Shown here: positions 12,530 to 21,400 of the stretch, in pieces
Layout: each line of letters opens with the position of its first letter
Numbering within the stretch: the stretch's first letter is position 1
Source: an uncultured Anaeroplasmataceae bacterium
GTDB taxonomy: Bacteria; Bacillota_I; Bacilli_A; Acholeplasmatales; Anaeroplasmataceae
Assembly: GCA_944325035.1 (NCBI GenBank)
Contig: CALUYM010000005.1
Location: 80,504-144,503, forward strand
Reading direction: 5' to 3'
DNA: 64,000 nt
Program-made: the position numbers and the translations under genes
The notes under the pieces: model-generated
Databases searched by the model: none
Told to the model about the DNA's origin: nothing
What the model saw: the letters and a program-made list of their open reading frames with translations, nothing else

Positions 12530-12558
12530 TATTATCGCATACAAATATATCAATAAAA

Positions 12559-12573
12559 TTCACTTATAGTGAA
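12559..12573. promoter_or_regulatory. Dyad operator 2 (TTCACT-TAT-AGTGAA)
   Basis: Perfect 6-bp arms around TAT, midway between the XRE pseudogene and the methylase promoter. A third half-site (AAGTGAA) follows at 12581. The repeated TTCAC/GTGAA half-sites suggest cooperative binding by a small dimeric regulator. Confidence 0.5.
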
Positions 12574-12604
12574 AGTTACGAAGTGAAAAATATTACGAAA
12601 TGAA

Positions 12605-12633
12605 TTGCTATTATTCTAGATATAGAATATAAT
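12605..12633 (+). promoter_or_regulatory. Sigma-A promoter of the restriction-modification operon
   Basis: TTGCTA, 17 bp, TATAAT, 26 bp before the start of the HTH-Dam gene, whose RBS TCGGAGGA follows. Confidence 0.65.
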
Positions 12634-12659
12634 GTACATATGGAATCGGAGGAATAAAA

Positions 12660-13742
12660 ATGGAATATATGTCTGCAAAAGAGGCTGCTGCAAAATGGGG
12701 AATATCTCAAAGACGAGTAGCTGTTTTATGTTCTGAGAATAGAGTTGAGGAAGCAACTATGGTTGGAAATATGTGGATTATCCCCAAAAATGCCGAAAAA
12801 CCAATTGATGCAAGAAGTTTGAGATATTTTGATTTTTCTGATATCACTGTGAAACCATTTCTAAAATGGGCAGGTGGGAAAGGACAATTGATTAAGGAAA
12901 TAGAACCTTATTATCCTTTTGACAAGTTAAAAGGAGTGAATAAATATGCTGAACCATTTGTAGGTGGTGGTGCGGTATTATTTGATATATTAAGTAAATA
13001 TGATTTGGATGAAGTGTATATAAGTGATATAAATGAAGAGTTGATTAATACATATTGTATAGTTCGAGATGATGTTGAAGAATTAATAAAATTTTTATCA
13101 AATTATCAAGAAGAATATTTACCTTTAGATATTGAACAAAGAAAAGAATATTATTTAAAGAAACGTGATAGATTTAATGATTTGAAAATCAATGGAAATA
13201 AACTAACAAATATCGAAAAAGCTTCATTAATGATCTTTTTGAATAAAACATGTTTTAACGGTTTATATAGAGTGAATAGAAAAGGATTATTTAATGTTCC
13301 AATGGGAAATTATAAAAATCCATGTATTTGTGATTTTGATAATTTAAAAAATGTGTCTAATAAATTACAGAAAGTGAAAATTGTTTGTGGAGATTATCGA
13401 GAGGCGAAAGATTTTATTGATGAAAATACTTTTGTATATTTTGATCCACCTTATAGACCTTTAAATGATACATCTAGTTTTACTGCGTATACTGAAAATT
13501 TATTTAATGACGAAAGTCAGATTGAATTAGCAAAGTTTGTAAGTGAACTAGATGAAAAAGGAGCAAAAATTGTAGTAAGTAATTCAGATCCAAAAAATAC
13601 AAATGAAGATGATGATTTCTTTGATGAAATCTATTCAAATCAAATTATAAAAAGAGTTGATGCTACAAGAATGATTAATAGTAAAGCGTCAGCTAGAGGA
13701 AAAATTAAAGAACTATTAATTTCTAATTTTGAAATATTATAA
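12660..13742 (+). CDS. HTH-Dam fusion: GATC-type adenine-N6 DNA methyltransferase
   Basis: Methylates adenine in DNA with S-adenosylmethionine. Residues 1-50 form a small helix-turn-helix/excisionase-like domain (MSAKEAAAKWGISQRRVAVL, then NMWIIPKNAEKP). The rest is an alpha-class D12 (Dam/DpnM) methylase: motif X/I KPFLKWAGGKGQL at residues 66-78, EPFVGGGAVLF, and catalytic motif IV DPPY at about 262-265. TRD segment FLNKTCFNGLYRVNRKGLFNVP is typical of GATC enzymes. 360 residues, intact, good RBS. The DpnII-like endonuclease downstream supports GATC specificity (inference). The HTH part may give autoregulation. Confidence 0.9.
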   Translation: MEYMSAKEAAAKWGISQRRVAVLCSENRVEEATMVGNMWIIPKNAEKPIDARSLRYFDFSDITVKPFLKWAGGKGQLIKEIEPYYPFDKLKGVNKYAEPFVGGGAVLFDILSKYDLDEVYISDINEELINTYCIVRDDVEELIKFLSNYQEEYLPLDIEQRKEYYLKKRDRFNDLKINGNKLTNIEKASLMIFLNKTCFNGLYRVNRKGLFNVPMGNYKNPCICDFDNLKNVSNKLQKVKIVCGDYREAKDFIDENTFVYFDPPYRPLNDTSSFTAYTENLFNDESQIELAKFVSELDEKGAKIVVSNSDPKNTNEDDDFFDEIYSNQIIKRVDATRMINSKASARGKIKELLISNFEIL

Positions 13743-13762
13743 ATATAAAAATAGGAGAAAAT

Positions 13763-14641
13763 ATGAAAAGAAATTTTACAGAATGGCTATTAAGTTTTAG
13801 AAATAGCATAGCAAGTTATGAGTATTATATTGATTTTAACAAAGTGTATCGGAATGTTGATTCAATAAAAATTGAATTGAATATTTTAAACTTATTAATT
13901 GGAAGTAAAGATATTAAAAATGATTTTAAAACGTTGATTAAACGATACCCAGAAACATTAAAAGTAATACCAGTTTTATTAGCCAAAAGAGAAAATGAAA
14001 TTTATTGCCAAGATGAAAATGGTGGATACTTATATCAATTTAATTATGAAAAGTATCCATTAAACAGTATGAATGATTATGAACAATATTCTTATTTTAT
14101 GGATAAGACCGGTTTGTTTGATTTGTTGGAAAAACATTTGATAAATAATTTAGTTGATTATGTAACAGGAGTAGAGACAGGGTTAGATTCAAATGGACGA
14201 AAAAATAGAGGTGGACATTTAATGGAAGATCTTGTTTAAAGTTATATTAAAAAAGCTGGATTTGTAAAAGATGTTACATATTTTAAAGAAATGTATATAC
14301 ATGAAATTACAGATAAATGGAATATTGATTTATCAGATATTTCAAATCAAGGTAAGATGGAAAAACGTTTTGATTTTGTGATTAAAACTAAAAATATGAT
14401 TTATGCTATTGAAACTAATTTTTACAGTAGTGGTGGTAGTAAATTAAATGAAACTGCACGTAGTTATAAAACTTTAGCTTTAGAAGCAGATACAATAGAT
14501 GGATTTTCATTTGTATGGTTTACTGATGGAAAAGGTTGGATTGGTGCAAGAAACAATTTAGAAGAAACTTTTGATGTAATGGAACACATCTATAATATAA
14601 GAGATATGGAGAATGGAATCATTTCAAAAGTAATCAAATAA
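13763..14641 (+). pseudogene. DpnII-like restriction endonuclease gene with a nonsense codon
   Basis: Reading the frame through a TAA at 14237-14239 (codon 159) gives about 290 codons, the length of DpnII (GATC endonuclease). N-terminal part: FTEWLLSFRNSIASYEYYID to GRKNRGGHLMEDLV. C-terminal part: YIKKAGF, YFKEMYIHEITDKWNIDLS, KRFDFVIKTKNMIYAIETNF, GSKLNETARSYKTLALEAD and TDGKGWIGARNNLEETFD, which match the DpnII family. AIETNF contains the putative catalytic acid. The stop fits a one-base G to T change from GAA. No frameshift; both halves are otherwise well preserved, so inactivation looks recent or is a sequence error. Confidence 0.85.
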
Positions 14642-14653
14642 AGGAGAAGCTTA

Positions 14654-15403
14654 ATGGAGAAAAAGATAACGAAATGGGAACCAGATGATTTTGAATTAGA
14701 AATGACTACACATTGGTCATTTCCACAAAGAGGAAATTGGGCAACACATGATGCTAAATGGAGAGGAAATTGGTCTCCATATATACCAAGAAATATTTTA
14801 CTTCGATATTCAAAAGAAAACGATTTAGTTTTAGATCAATTTGCTGGTGGTGGAACTACTTTAGTAGAAGCTAAATTATTGAATAGAAATATAATTGGTG
14901 TTGACTGTAATGATATTGCATTAGAACGTTGTAAAGAAAAAACTGATTTTGATTATGAAGGTGCAAATGGCAAAGTTGAAATTCATAAAGGTGATGCTAG
15001 AAATTTAGATTTTATTGATGATGATAGCGTTGATTTGATTTGCACTCATCCACCATATGCCAATATCATTAAATATAGTGATGGATTAGAAGATGATTTA
15101 TCACAGTTGAAAATTAAAGAATTTTTGGAAGAAATGAAGAAAGTTGCTTCAGAAAGTTACAGAGTATTGAAAAAGGATAAGTTTTGTGCAGTTTTGATGG
15201 GAGATACTCGTCAAAAGGGATGTATGATTCCAATGTCTTTTGAAGTGATGAAGATCTTTCAAGATGCAGGATTCACACTAAAAGAGCTGATTATTAAAGA
15301 ACAGCACAATTGCAAAGCAACAGGGTATTGGAAAACAAATAGTATAAAATATAACTTTTTGTTAATTGCTCATGAGTATTTGTTTGTGTTTAAAAAAATT
15401 TAG
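14654..15403 (+). CDS. Second DNA methyltransferase of the GATC cluster
   Basis: 249-residue SAM-dependent DNA methylase. SAM motif LDQFAGGGTTLVEA lies at about 60-73 and catalytic motif THPPYANI at about 131-138, followed by a tail ending HEYLFVFKK. The N-terminal WSFPQRGNWATHDAKWRGNWS and SPYIPRNILLRYS are characteristic of a family of stand-alone site-specific DNA methylases. It occupies the place of the second methylase (DpnA) of DpnII systems, but the SAM motif precedes the catalytic motif, unlike beta-class DpnA. RBS AAGGAG; 12 bp after the endonuclease frame. Target sequence cannot be told from sequence. Confidence 0.85.
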   Translation: MEKKITKWEPDDFELEMTTHWSFPQRGNWATHDAKWRGNWSPYIPRNILLRYSKENDLVLDQFAGGGTTLVEAKLLNRNIIGVDCNDIALERCKEKTDFDYEGANGKVEIHKGDARNLDFIDDDSVDLICTHPPYANIIKYSDGLEDDLSQLKIKEFLEEMKKVASESYRVLKKDKFCAVLMGDTRQKGCMIPMSFEVMKIFQDAGFTLKELIIKEQHNCKATGYWKTNSIKYNFLLIAHEYLFVFKKI

Positions 15404-15452
15404 GAGGAAAAGTGCAATCATAAGTTAGAATTGATTACATCATAACAAGATA

Positions 15453-16088
15453 ATGGCCATAGATTTCAAAAAAATAGATAAATTATTATACAAGAATAGT
15501 ACAAAACCCTTTATTATTAATGTTCCTAAAATGAATTTTATTGCTGTGAGGGGTGAAGGAAATCCTAATACACCTGGTGGTGAATACGAAGAATCAATTA
15601 AACTTCTATATTCTATAGCTTATACTATAAAAATGAGTAAAAACACAAATTTTGAAATACCAAATTATTTTGATTTTGTTGTTCCACCATTGGAAGGTTT
15701 TTGGTGGCAAAAAGATTTAAAAGGATATGATAAAAACAGGAAAGATGATTTTAGTTTTATATCATTAATTCGAATGCCTGATTTTGTTTCAAAAGAAGTT
15801 TTTTTAAAAGCTAAAGAAATAGCTGCTGAAAAAAAGAAAATTAATTTTGAAAGAATTGAATTTTTTACATACGATGAAGGAACATGTGTTCAGTGTATGC
15901 ATATTGGACATTATGATAATGAACCAGAAACATTAGAAAAGATGTATACAATTATGCAGGAACAAGGTTTTGAATTAGATATCAGCGATCAAAGGTATCA
16001 TCATGAAATATATTTAAGCGATCCTCGAAAAGTTGAAACCTCAAAATTAAAAACCATAATTAGACATCCAATTAAAAAGATAATTTAA
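15453..16088 (+). CDS. GyrI-like small-molecule-binding protein
   Basis: 211 residues resembling stand-alone GyrI-like (AraC/MerR effector-binding) proteins: it begins DFKKIDKLLYKNSTKP, has MNFIAVRGEGNPNTPGGEY, CMHIGHYDNEPETL, and ends YHHEIYLSDPRKVE with KLKTIIRHPIKK. Such proteins bind hydrophobic cations or drugs and some are antidotes for gyrase inhibitors. No DNA-binding domain is present. The nearest RBS (AGGAGG at 15402) lies 45 bases before the ATG, with an imperfect hairpin (15413-15439) between, so start choice is less certain. An ABC exporter follows, suggesting a drug-response context. Confidence 0.8.
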   Translation: MAIDFKKIDKLLYKNSTKPFIINVPKMNFIAVRGEGNPNTPGGEYEESIKLLYSIAYTIKMSKNTNFEIPNYFDFVVPPLEGFWWQKDLKGYDKNRKDDFSFISLIRMPDFVSKEVFLKAKEIAAEKKKINFERIEFFTYDEGTCVQCMHIGHYDNEPETLEKMYTIMQEQGFELDISDQRYHHEIYLSDPRKVETSKLKTIIRHPIKKII

Positions 16089-16110
16089 ATAAATTATGTT
16101 ATTTGTTATT

Positions 16111-16132
16111 AAAACTAGGGTAACCTAGTTTT
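16111..16132 (+). terminator. Terminator after the GyrI-like gene
   Basis: AAAACTAGG, GTAA loop, CCTAGTTTT: 9-bp stem with the T run built into its 3' arm. Confidence 0.7.
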
Positions 16133-16238
16133 TAATCTATTTAGTAGAAGATTGCGTTAATAAAATTAGTATAGTAAAATATATTAAACGATGATTTATA
16201 GATAATAGTTTTACTGTAAGAAAGAGAGAATTATAGAT

Positions 16239-17162
16239 TTGAAAAAAAGGAAAAACATTATTGAAATAAAAAATTTATTTAAAACTTTCGGTAATATTAA
16301 AGCAGTTGATGATTTGAGTTTTAATGTTAAAGAAGGAGAATTATTTGCTTTTTTGGGTGTTAATGGAGCTGGAAAATCTACTACAATTAATATTATGTGT
16401 GGTGATTTGAGAAGAGATAAGGGTGAAATAATAATTGATACAAAAAATATTGATTATAATTTAGATGATATTAAAGGAATACTTGGTGTTGTATTTCAAA
16501 ACTCGGTTTTAGATAAATCTCTTAGTGTGTATGATAATCTATATAATAGGGCTACTTTATATGGAATTAATAAATCTGATTTTAAAAAAAGATTGACAAA
16601 TCTTTCAAAACTTTTAAATTTAAGTGATTTATTAAAAAGACCAGTAAAAAAACTATCAGGAGGACAGCGTAGAAGAATTGATATTGCAAGAGCAATCATT
16701 CATAATCCTAAAATTTTAATCCTAGATGAGCCAACAACTGGTTTAGATCCTAAGACGAGATGTATGATTTGGAATACAATTGAAAATTTACAAACAAACA
16801 ATAATATGACAGTTTTTCTAACTACTCACTATATGGAAGAAGCTGCAGATGCTGATTATGTTGTTATTATTGATAGTGGAAAAATTGTAGCAGAAGGGAA
16901 ACCCTTAGATTTAAAAAATAAATATACAGGTGATTTTATTTCCATTTATAATGTTGATGAATTAACCATCAAAAAATTAAATTTACCATATGAATCAATT
17001 AGTGGTGGTTATAAAATCAAAGTAGATAATACAAAAGAAGCGACTGATTTAATTATAAAATTCCCAGATATTTTTCTAGATTATGAAGTAACGAAAGGTA
17101 AAATGGATGATGTATTCTTAGCTGTTACTGGAAAACAATTAGGTGGTGATGATAATGATTAA
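16239..17162 (+). CDS. ABC exporter ATP-binding protein (DrrA type)
   Basis: 307 residues starting at TTG 16239; no better start exists before the conserved IIEIKNLFKTFG. Walker A GVNGAGKSTT at about 46-55, signature LSGGQRRRID, Walker B ILILDEPTTGLDP and H-loop TTHYMEEA are complete. Its C-terminal extension beyond the ATPase core (GDFISIYNVDELT onward) is typical of the daunorubicin/multidrug and lantibiotic exporter class. Overlaps the permease gene by 8 bases, so the two form one unit. Substrate unknown. Confidence 0.9.
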   Translation: MKKRKNIIEIKNLFKTFGNIKAVDDLSFNVKEGELFAFLGVNGAGKSTTINIMCGDLRRDKGEIIIDTKNIDYNLDDIKGILGVVFQNSVLDKSLSVYDNLYNRATLYGINKSDFKKRLTNLSKLLNLSDLLKRPVKKLSGGQRRRIDIARAIIHNPKILILDEPTTGLDPKTRCMIWNTIENLQTNNNMTVFLTTHYMEEAADADYVVIIDSGKIVAEGKPLDLKNKYTGDFISIYNVDELTIKKLNLPYESISGGYKIKVDNTKEATDLIIKFPDIFLDYEVTKGKMDDVFLAVTGKQLGGDDND

Positions 17163-18063
17163 ATTGAAATCTTTAATTTATAGAAACACTAAACTATTCT
17201 TTAAAGATAAAACAATGTTTTTAGTTTCGCTAATCACTCCATTAATTCTATTAGTTCTTTATAGTACTTTTTTAGGAAATACATATAGAAATTCTTTAAT
17301 GGAATTCATACCTGATGACATTGATATTAGTCAAAAAGTTTGCGATGGATTTGTTGCAGGACAATTATTTTCTTCCATTTTATCAGTATCATGCGTAACT
17401 GTTGCATTTTGCTCGAATATGTTAATGGTTCAAGATAAAGCTAATAATACAATAAAAGATTTAATAATTACTCCAGTAAAACCGTCGATATTATCACTTG
17501 GATATTATATTGCATCATTTTTATCAACAATGTTAATTGCATTAATTGCTACACTGATTTGTTTTGTTTATATTGCAACTTCTGGTTGGCTTATAAGTTC
17601 AACTGAACTTGTTCTATTATTCTTTGATATTTTACTTTTAGTTTTGTTTGGAACGGCACTTTCAAGTATTATTAATTTCTTTTTAAATACTGAGGGGCAA
17701 ATGTCTGCAGTAGGTACAATCGTTAGTTCAAGTTATGGTTTTATTTGTGGTGCTTATATGCCGATATCACAATTTTCAATTGGCTTGCAACGTGTCATCA
17801 GTTTTTTTCCAGGAATATATGGAACATCACTTGTTAGGAGTCATGCTTTAGGTGGAGTAATGAGGCAATTAGAAAATGAGGGAATTCCTACAGAAGTAGT
17901 TAATGAAATCAAACGTTTTGTCGATTTTAATATTTATTTTTTTGATATTCAAGTTGGAAATACATATAAATTTTTTATTATGATTATGAGTGTAATATTT
18001 TTAATTGGTGTTTATATTTTGATGAATTATTTACACTCTAAAAAAAATAGATTAAAAAAATGA
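17155..18063 (+). CDS. ABC-2 type exporter permease
   Basis: About 302 residues with six predicted membrane segments (for example FLVSLITPLILLVLYSTFLG, LSTMLIALIATLICFVYIA, FIMIMSVIFLIGVYILM) and the ABC-2 family arrangement with a large extracytoplasmic loop after segment 1. ATG 17155 is preferred because GGTGG lies 8 bases upstream; ATG 17149 is also possible. Partner of the ATPase just upstream. Ends in a basic tail (HSKKNRLKK). Confidence 0.88.
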   Translation: MIKLKSLIYRNTKLFFKDKTMFLVSLITPLILLVLYSTFLGNTYRNSLMEFIPDDIDISQKVCDGFVAGQLFSSILSVSCVTVAFCSNMLMVQDKANNTIKDLIITPVKPSILSLGYYIASFLSTMLIALIATLICFVYIATSGWLISSTELVLLFFDILLLVLFGTALSSIINFFLNTEGQMSAVGTIVSSSYGFICGAYMPISQFSIGLQRVISFFPGIYGTSLVRSHALGGVMRQLENEGIPTEVVNEIKRFVDFNIYFFDIQVGNTYKFFIMIMSVIFLIGVYILMNYLHSKKNRLKK

Positions 18064-18090
18064 GTTAATCTATAAATAATATAAGGAAAT

Positions 18091-18137
18091 AAAAAAACGG
18101 ATAAATAGATATAAATCTACTTTAAATCCGTTTTTTT
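18091..18137 (+). terminator. Terminator after the ABC exporter
   Basis: AAAAAAACGGAT pairs with ATCCGTTTTTTT, with a small inner hairpin (TAGAT/ATCTA). Usable in both directions. The following 18,138-18,365 is AT-rich and shows no gene. Confidence 0.85.
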
Positions 18138-18365
18138 ATTTTTTAACAAGTAATTTTGTCTTTGAATTGTTAAATATACTGAAATGAATTTTTAAAAAAA
18201 CTATTTGAATGCTTCTTAAGAATATAATTTTGCTAGAAAATATCACAAAATAATAAAATTTATTAAAAAAATAATAAAAATAAAATTTATTTAAATAAGG
18301 TGGAGAAAAAAATGTCAAAATGTAGTACAATATAGACATAAATATAAAAATGATAGAATCAAAGC

Positions 18366-18430
18366 AAAAAAAATGGACTGCAATCAGTCCTAAGTTTTCG
18401 CAAAATGCTTATTTGCACTCGGTATGTTAT
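18366..18430 (-). ncRNA. tracrRNA of the type II-A CRISPR system
   Basis: Minus strand, about 65 nt. From the 5' end: AUAACAUACC (pairs with repeat bases 9-18), GAGU (bulge), GCAAAU (pairs with repeat bases 1-6), AAGCAUUUUGC containing a short nexus hairpin (GCA/UGC), a linker, and terminator hairpin GGACUG-AUUG-CAGUCC followed by AUUUUUUUU. The 6-bp lower stem, 2/4-nt bulge and upper stem copy the layout of the Streptococcus pyogenes duplex. It lies upstream of cas9 on the opposite strand, as in S. pyogenes. Boundaries are inferred from the promoter and terminator. Confidence 0.88.
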
Positions 18431-18436
18431 ATACAT

Positions 18437-18465
18437 ATTATAAGTCATAAGCTTGATTTTGTCAA
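18437..18465 (-). promoter_or_regulatory. Promoter of the tracrRNA
   Basis: On the minus strand: consensus TTGACA (18465-18460), 17 bp, consensus TATAAT (18442-18437). Start of transcription is expected near 18430, exactly where the anti-repeat begins. It overlaps the 5' leader of cas9, so the two divergent transcripts share this region. Confidence 0.85.
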
Positions 18466-18485
18466 ATAAAAAAAAGGAGAAAAAT

Positions 18486-21400
18486 ATGGAAAAAATTTAC
18501 AAATTAGGACTTGATATTGGGACAAATTCCGTAGGATGGGCACTCCTTGATCAAAATAATAATTTGGTCAAAAAAAATGGTTTTACTTTTTGGGGAGTCA
18601 GAATGTTCGATGAGTCCAAAGACGCTAAAAAAAGAAGAGGTTATCGTTCTAATCGTCGAAGAATTAATCGTAGAAAAGAAAGAATTGCTTTACTAAGAGA
18701 TATCTTTTCTACTGAGATTGGATTAATAGATGAAACTTTTTTTCAAAGGTTAGATGATTCGTTCTTTAAACAAGAAGATAAGAAAAATGAAAATTTTTAT
18801 AATCTTTTTACATCTGGATATACAGATAAGGATTTCTTTGAACAATATCCAACTATATTTCATTTAAGAAAGGATTTAGTTAAAACAGATAAAAAGTTTG
18901 ATTTAAGAATGGTTTATTTAGCAATTCATCACATTATTAAATATCGTGGTAATTTCTTAATTCAGGGAGATGAATTTAAGAAAAGCGATACTACAATGAT
19001 TGAGAATCATTTTCAAAAATTCAATGACATTGTAAAAGAATTATCTGTTGTTTTTGCTGAAAGTGATGAGAATTATGATAGTGATTATTACGCATTAATT
19101 GATACGAATAAGGAAAATTTTTATAGTGATTTAGAAAAGGTACTAAAGCATAAAAATCAAAAAGAATTACAAAAATTATTTGGAGTCAAAAATAAAACTC
19201 TTGTTTATGAATACTTTGTTAAAATATTATCAGGTAAAGAATGTAAATTTAATGAGTTATCAAATGTAAAGGGATATAAGTATGAAGAGGTTAAATTGGG
19301 TGTATCAACTGATAATCTCGAAGGTAAGATTGAAGAAGAAAAAAATAAAATTCCAGAACTATCTATTTTATTTGATTTTCTGAAAAATATCAAAGAAATT
19401 GTTGACTACTACTACCTGTTAAATATATTAGAGAATAAAGATTTGATTAGTGATGCAATGGTTGATCTATATAAAAATCATAAGAACGATCTAGCGATAT
19501 TAAAAGATTTTGTAAAAAAATATAAACCTGAAAAATACAGTGAATGTTTTAGAAATTTAGAAGAAAATTTAAATAATTATGCTTCATATATTGGTATGAC
19601 TGATGTAAGTTCAAAAAGAATTAGAACTGGTCATTGTTCTCAAGATGATTTTTATTATTAGCTAGAAAACTCGATACTAAAAGGCAGCTTGGATGAAGAA
19701 GGTGAAGTTATTAAGAACAGTATATTAGCTAAAATTACAGCCAAGAAGTTCTTGTTACGTCAAAATTCTGGTCAAAATGGTGCATTTCCGATGCAACTAC
19801 ATTTAGATGAGTTAAAACGTATTCTAAAAAATCAATCTAAATATTATCCATTTTTATTAGATAAGGATTCTAATGGTATTTCTAATAGTGATAAAATAAT
19901 TTCCATATTTAAATATAAACTGCCATATTATGTAGGCCCACTAAATAGAAATTCGAAGAACTCTTGGGTTATAAGAAGCGACGAAAAAATTTATCCTTGG
20001 AATTATGAAAAGGTTATTGATTTAAACGAAACAGCTAAAGAGTTTATAACAAGAATGCAAAATAAGTGTACATACTTGAAAGGTGATACAGATTATTGTT
20101 TGCCAAAAAATTCATTATTGTACTCTGAATTTTTATCTCTAGCTTATTTGAACAAGGTTTATATTAATGGCAGTCATATTTCAAAAAATTTGAAGGATGA
20201 GTTATTCAACAATGTTTTCTTAGTAAAGAAAAAACCCACAAAAAAGGATATTATAAACTATATCGAATCTCATTATGGAAAAGATGTTGTAGTAGGTAAA
20301 GAAAAAGGATTACCAGAATTAAATGTTAATATGTCTTCATATATCAAGTTTAAGGAAATTTTCTCTGAAAATTTTGAGGAAAACTATGAACTTATTGAAA
20401 ATATAATTCGAGATATAACAATATTTGAAGATAAGTCAATTTTAGAAAATAGACTTTTAAATCATTACAATTTAGATATACAAATTGTTAAGAAGATTAA
20501 GGATTTGAATTACTCAGGTTATGGTAGATTAAGCAAAAATTTGATTAATGGAATTGAATGTATAGATCCAACAACAGGAGAACTAAAAGGAACTGTAATT
20601 CAAATAATGAGAAATACAAATATGAATTTACAAGAGATATTAAACCATCCAGATTATCGATTGCTTGATAGAGTTGATGATTACAATAACCAATTTTTCA
20701 TAGAAGAAAATGATGATTTAAATGAGTTTATTGATGAAAATATAAACATATCTCCGATAATTAAGAGACCTATTGTTCAAACAATGAAAATAATAGAAGA
20801 AATAGAAAAAATAATCGGAAATAAAATTGACGAATTCTATATTGAGTGCACAAGAACCAATAAAGCAAAAAAGCGTACGCCATCTTCTAGATATGAAAAA
20901 ATTAAAGAGCTGTATAAGAACATATCGCAAGATATTTATAATGTTGATTTGAAAAAACTTAATGAAGAACTTGAAAACAATAAAGATAATTTAAGGTCGG
21001 ATAAAATTTATCTATATTTCGCACAACTAGGAAAATGCATGTACTCTTTAGAAAAAATAGATTTATATAAATTATTCCAAGGAAATAATGACTATGATAT
21101 AGATCATATTTTTCCACAATCGATTATTAAAGATGATTCGATAAATAATCGTATCCTAGTAAGGAAGAATATAAATAATAATGAAAAAAGAGATAAATTT
21201 TTATTTGAATGTAAAGTTAAGAATAAAATGGCAGATAACTTTTACGAAATTTTATTAGATAAAAAACTTATCAGTGCTGAAAAATACCGAAGACTTACTT
21301 TAAAAGAAATTAGCGAGGGAGAATTAGAAGGTTTCGTTAATCGTCAATTAGTAGTTACTAATCAATCAGTTAAGGGATTAATTGAGCTATTAAAGTTGTA

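Noticed and set aside
18453..18485. TTG at 18453 as the cas9 start
   Set aside because: It would include the RBS AAAGGAG in the coding region and overlap the tracrRNA promoter; ATG 18486 gives the standard Cas9 N-terminus with Asp10.
20718..20930. Minus-strand frame within cas9
   Set aside because: Antisense shadow in AT-rich coding sequence with no RBS or family features.
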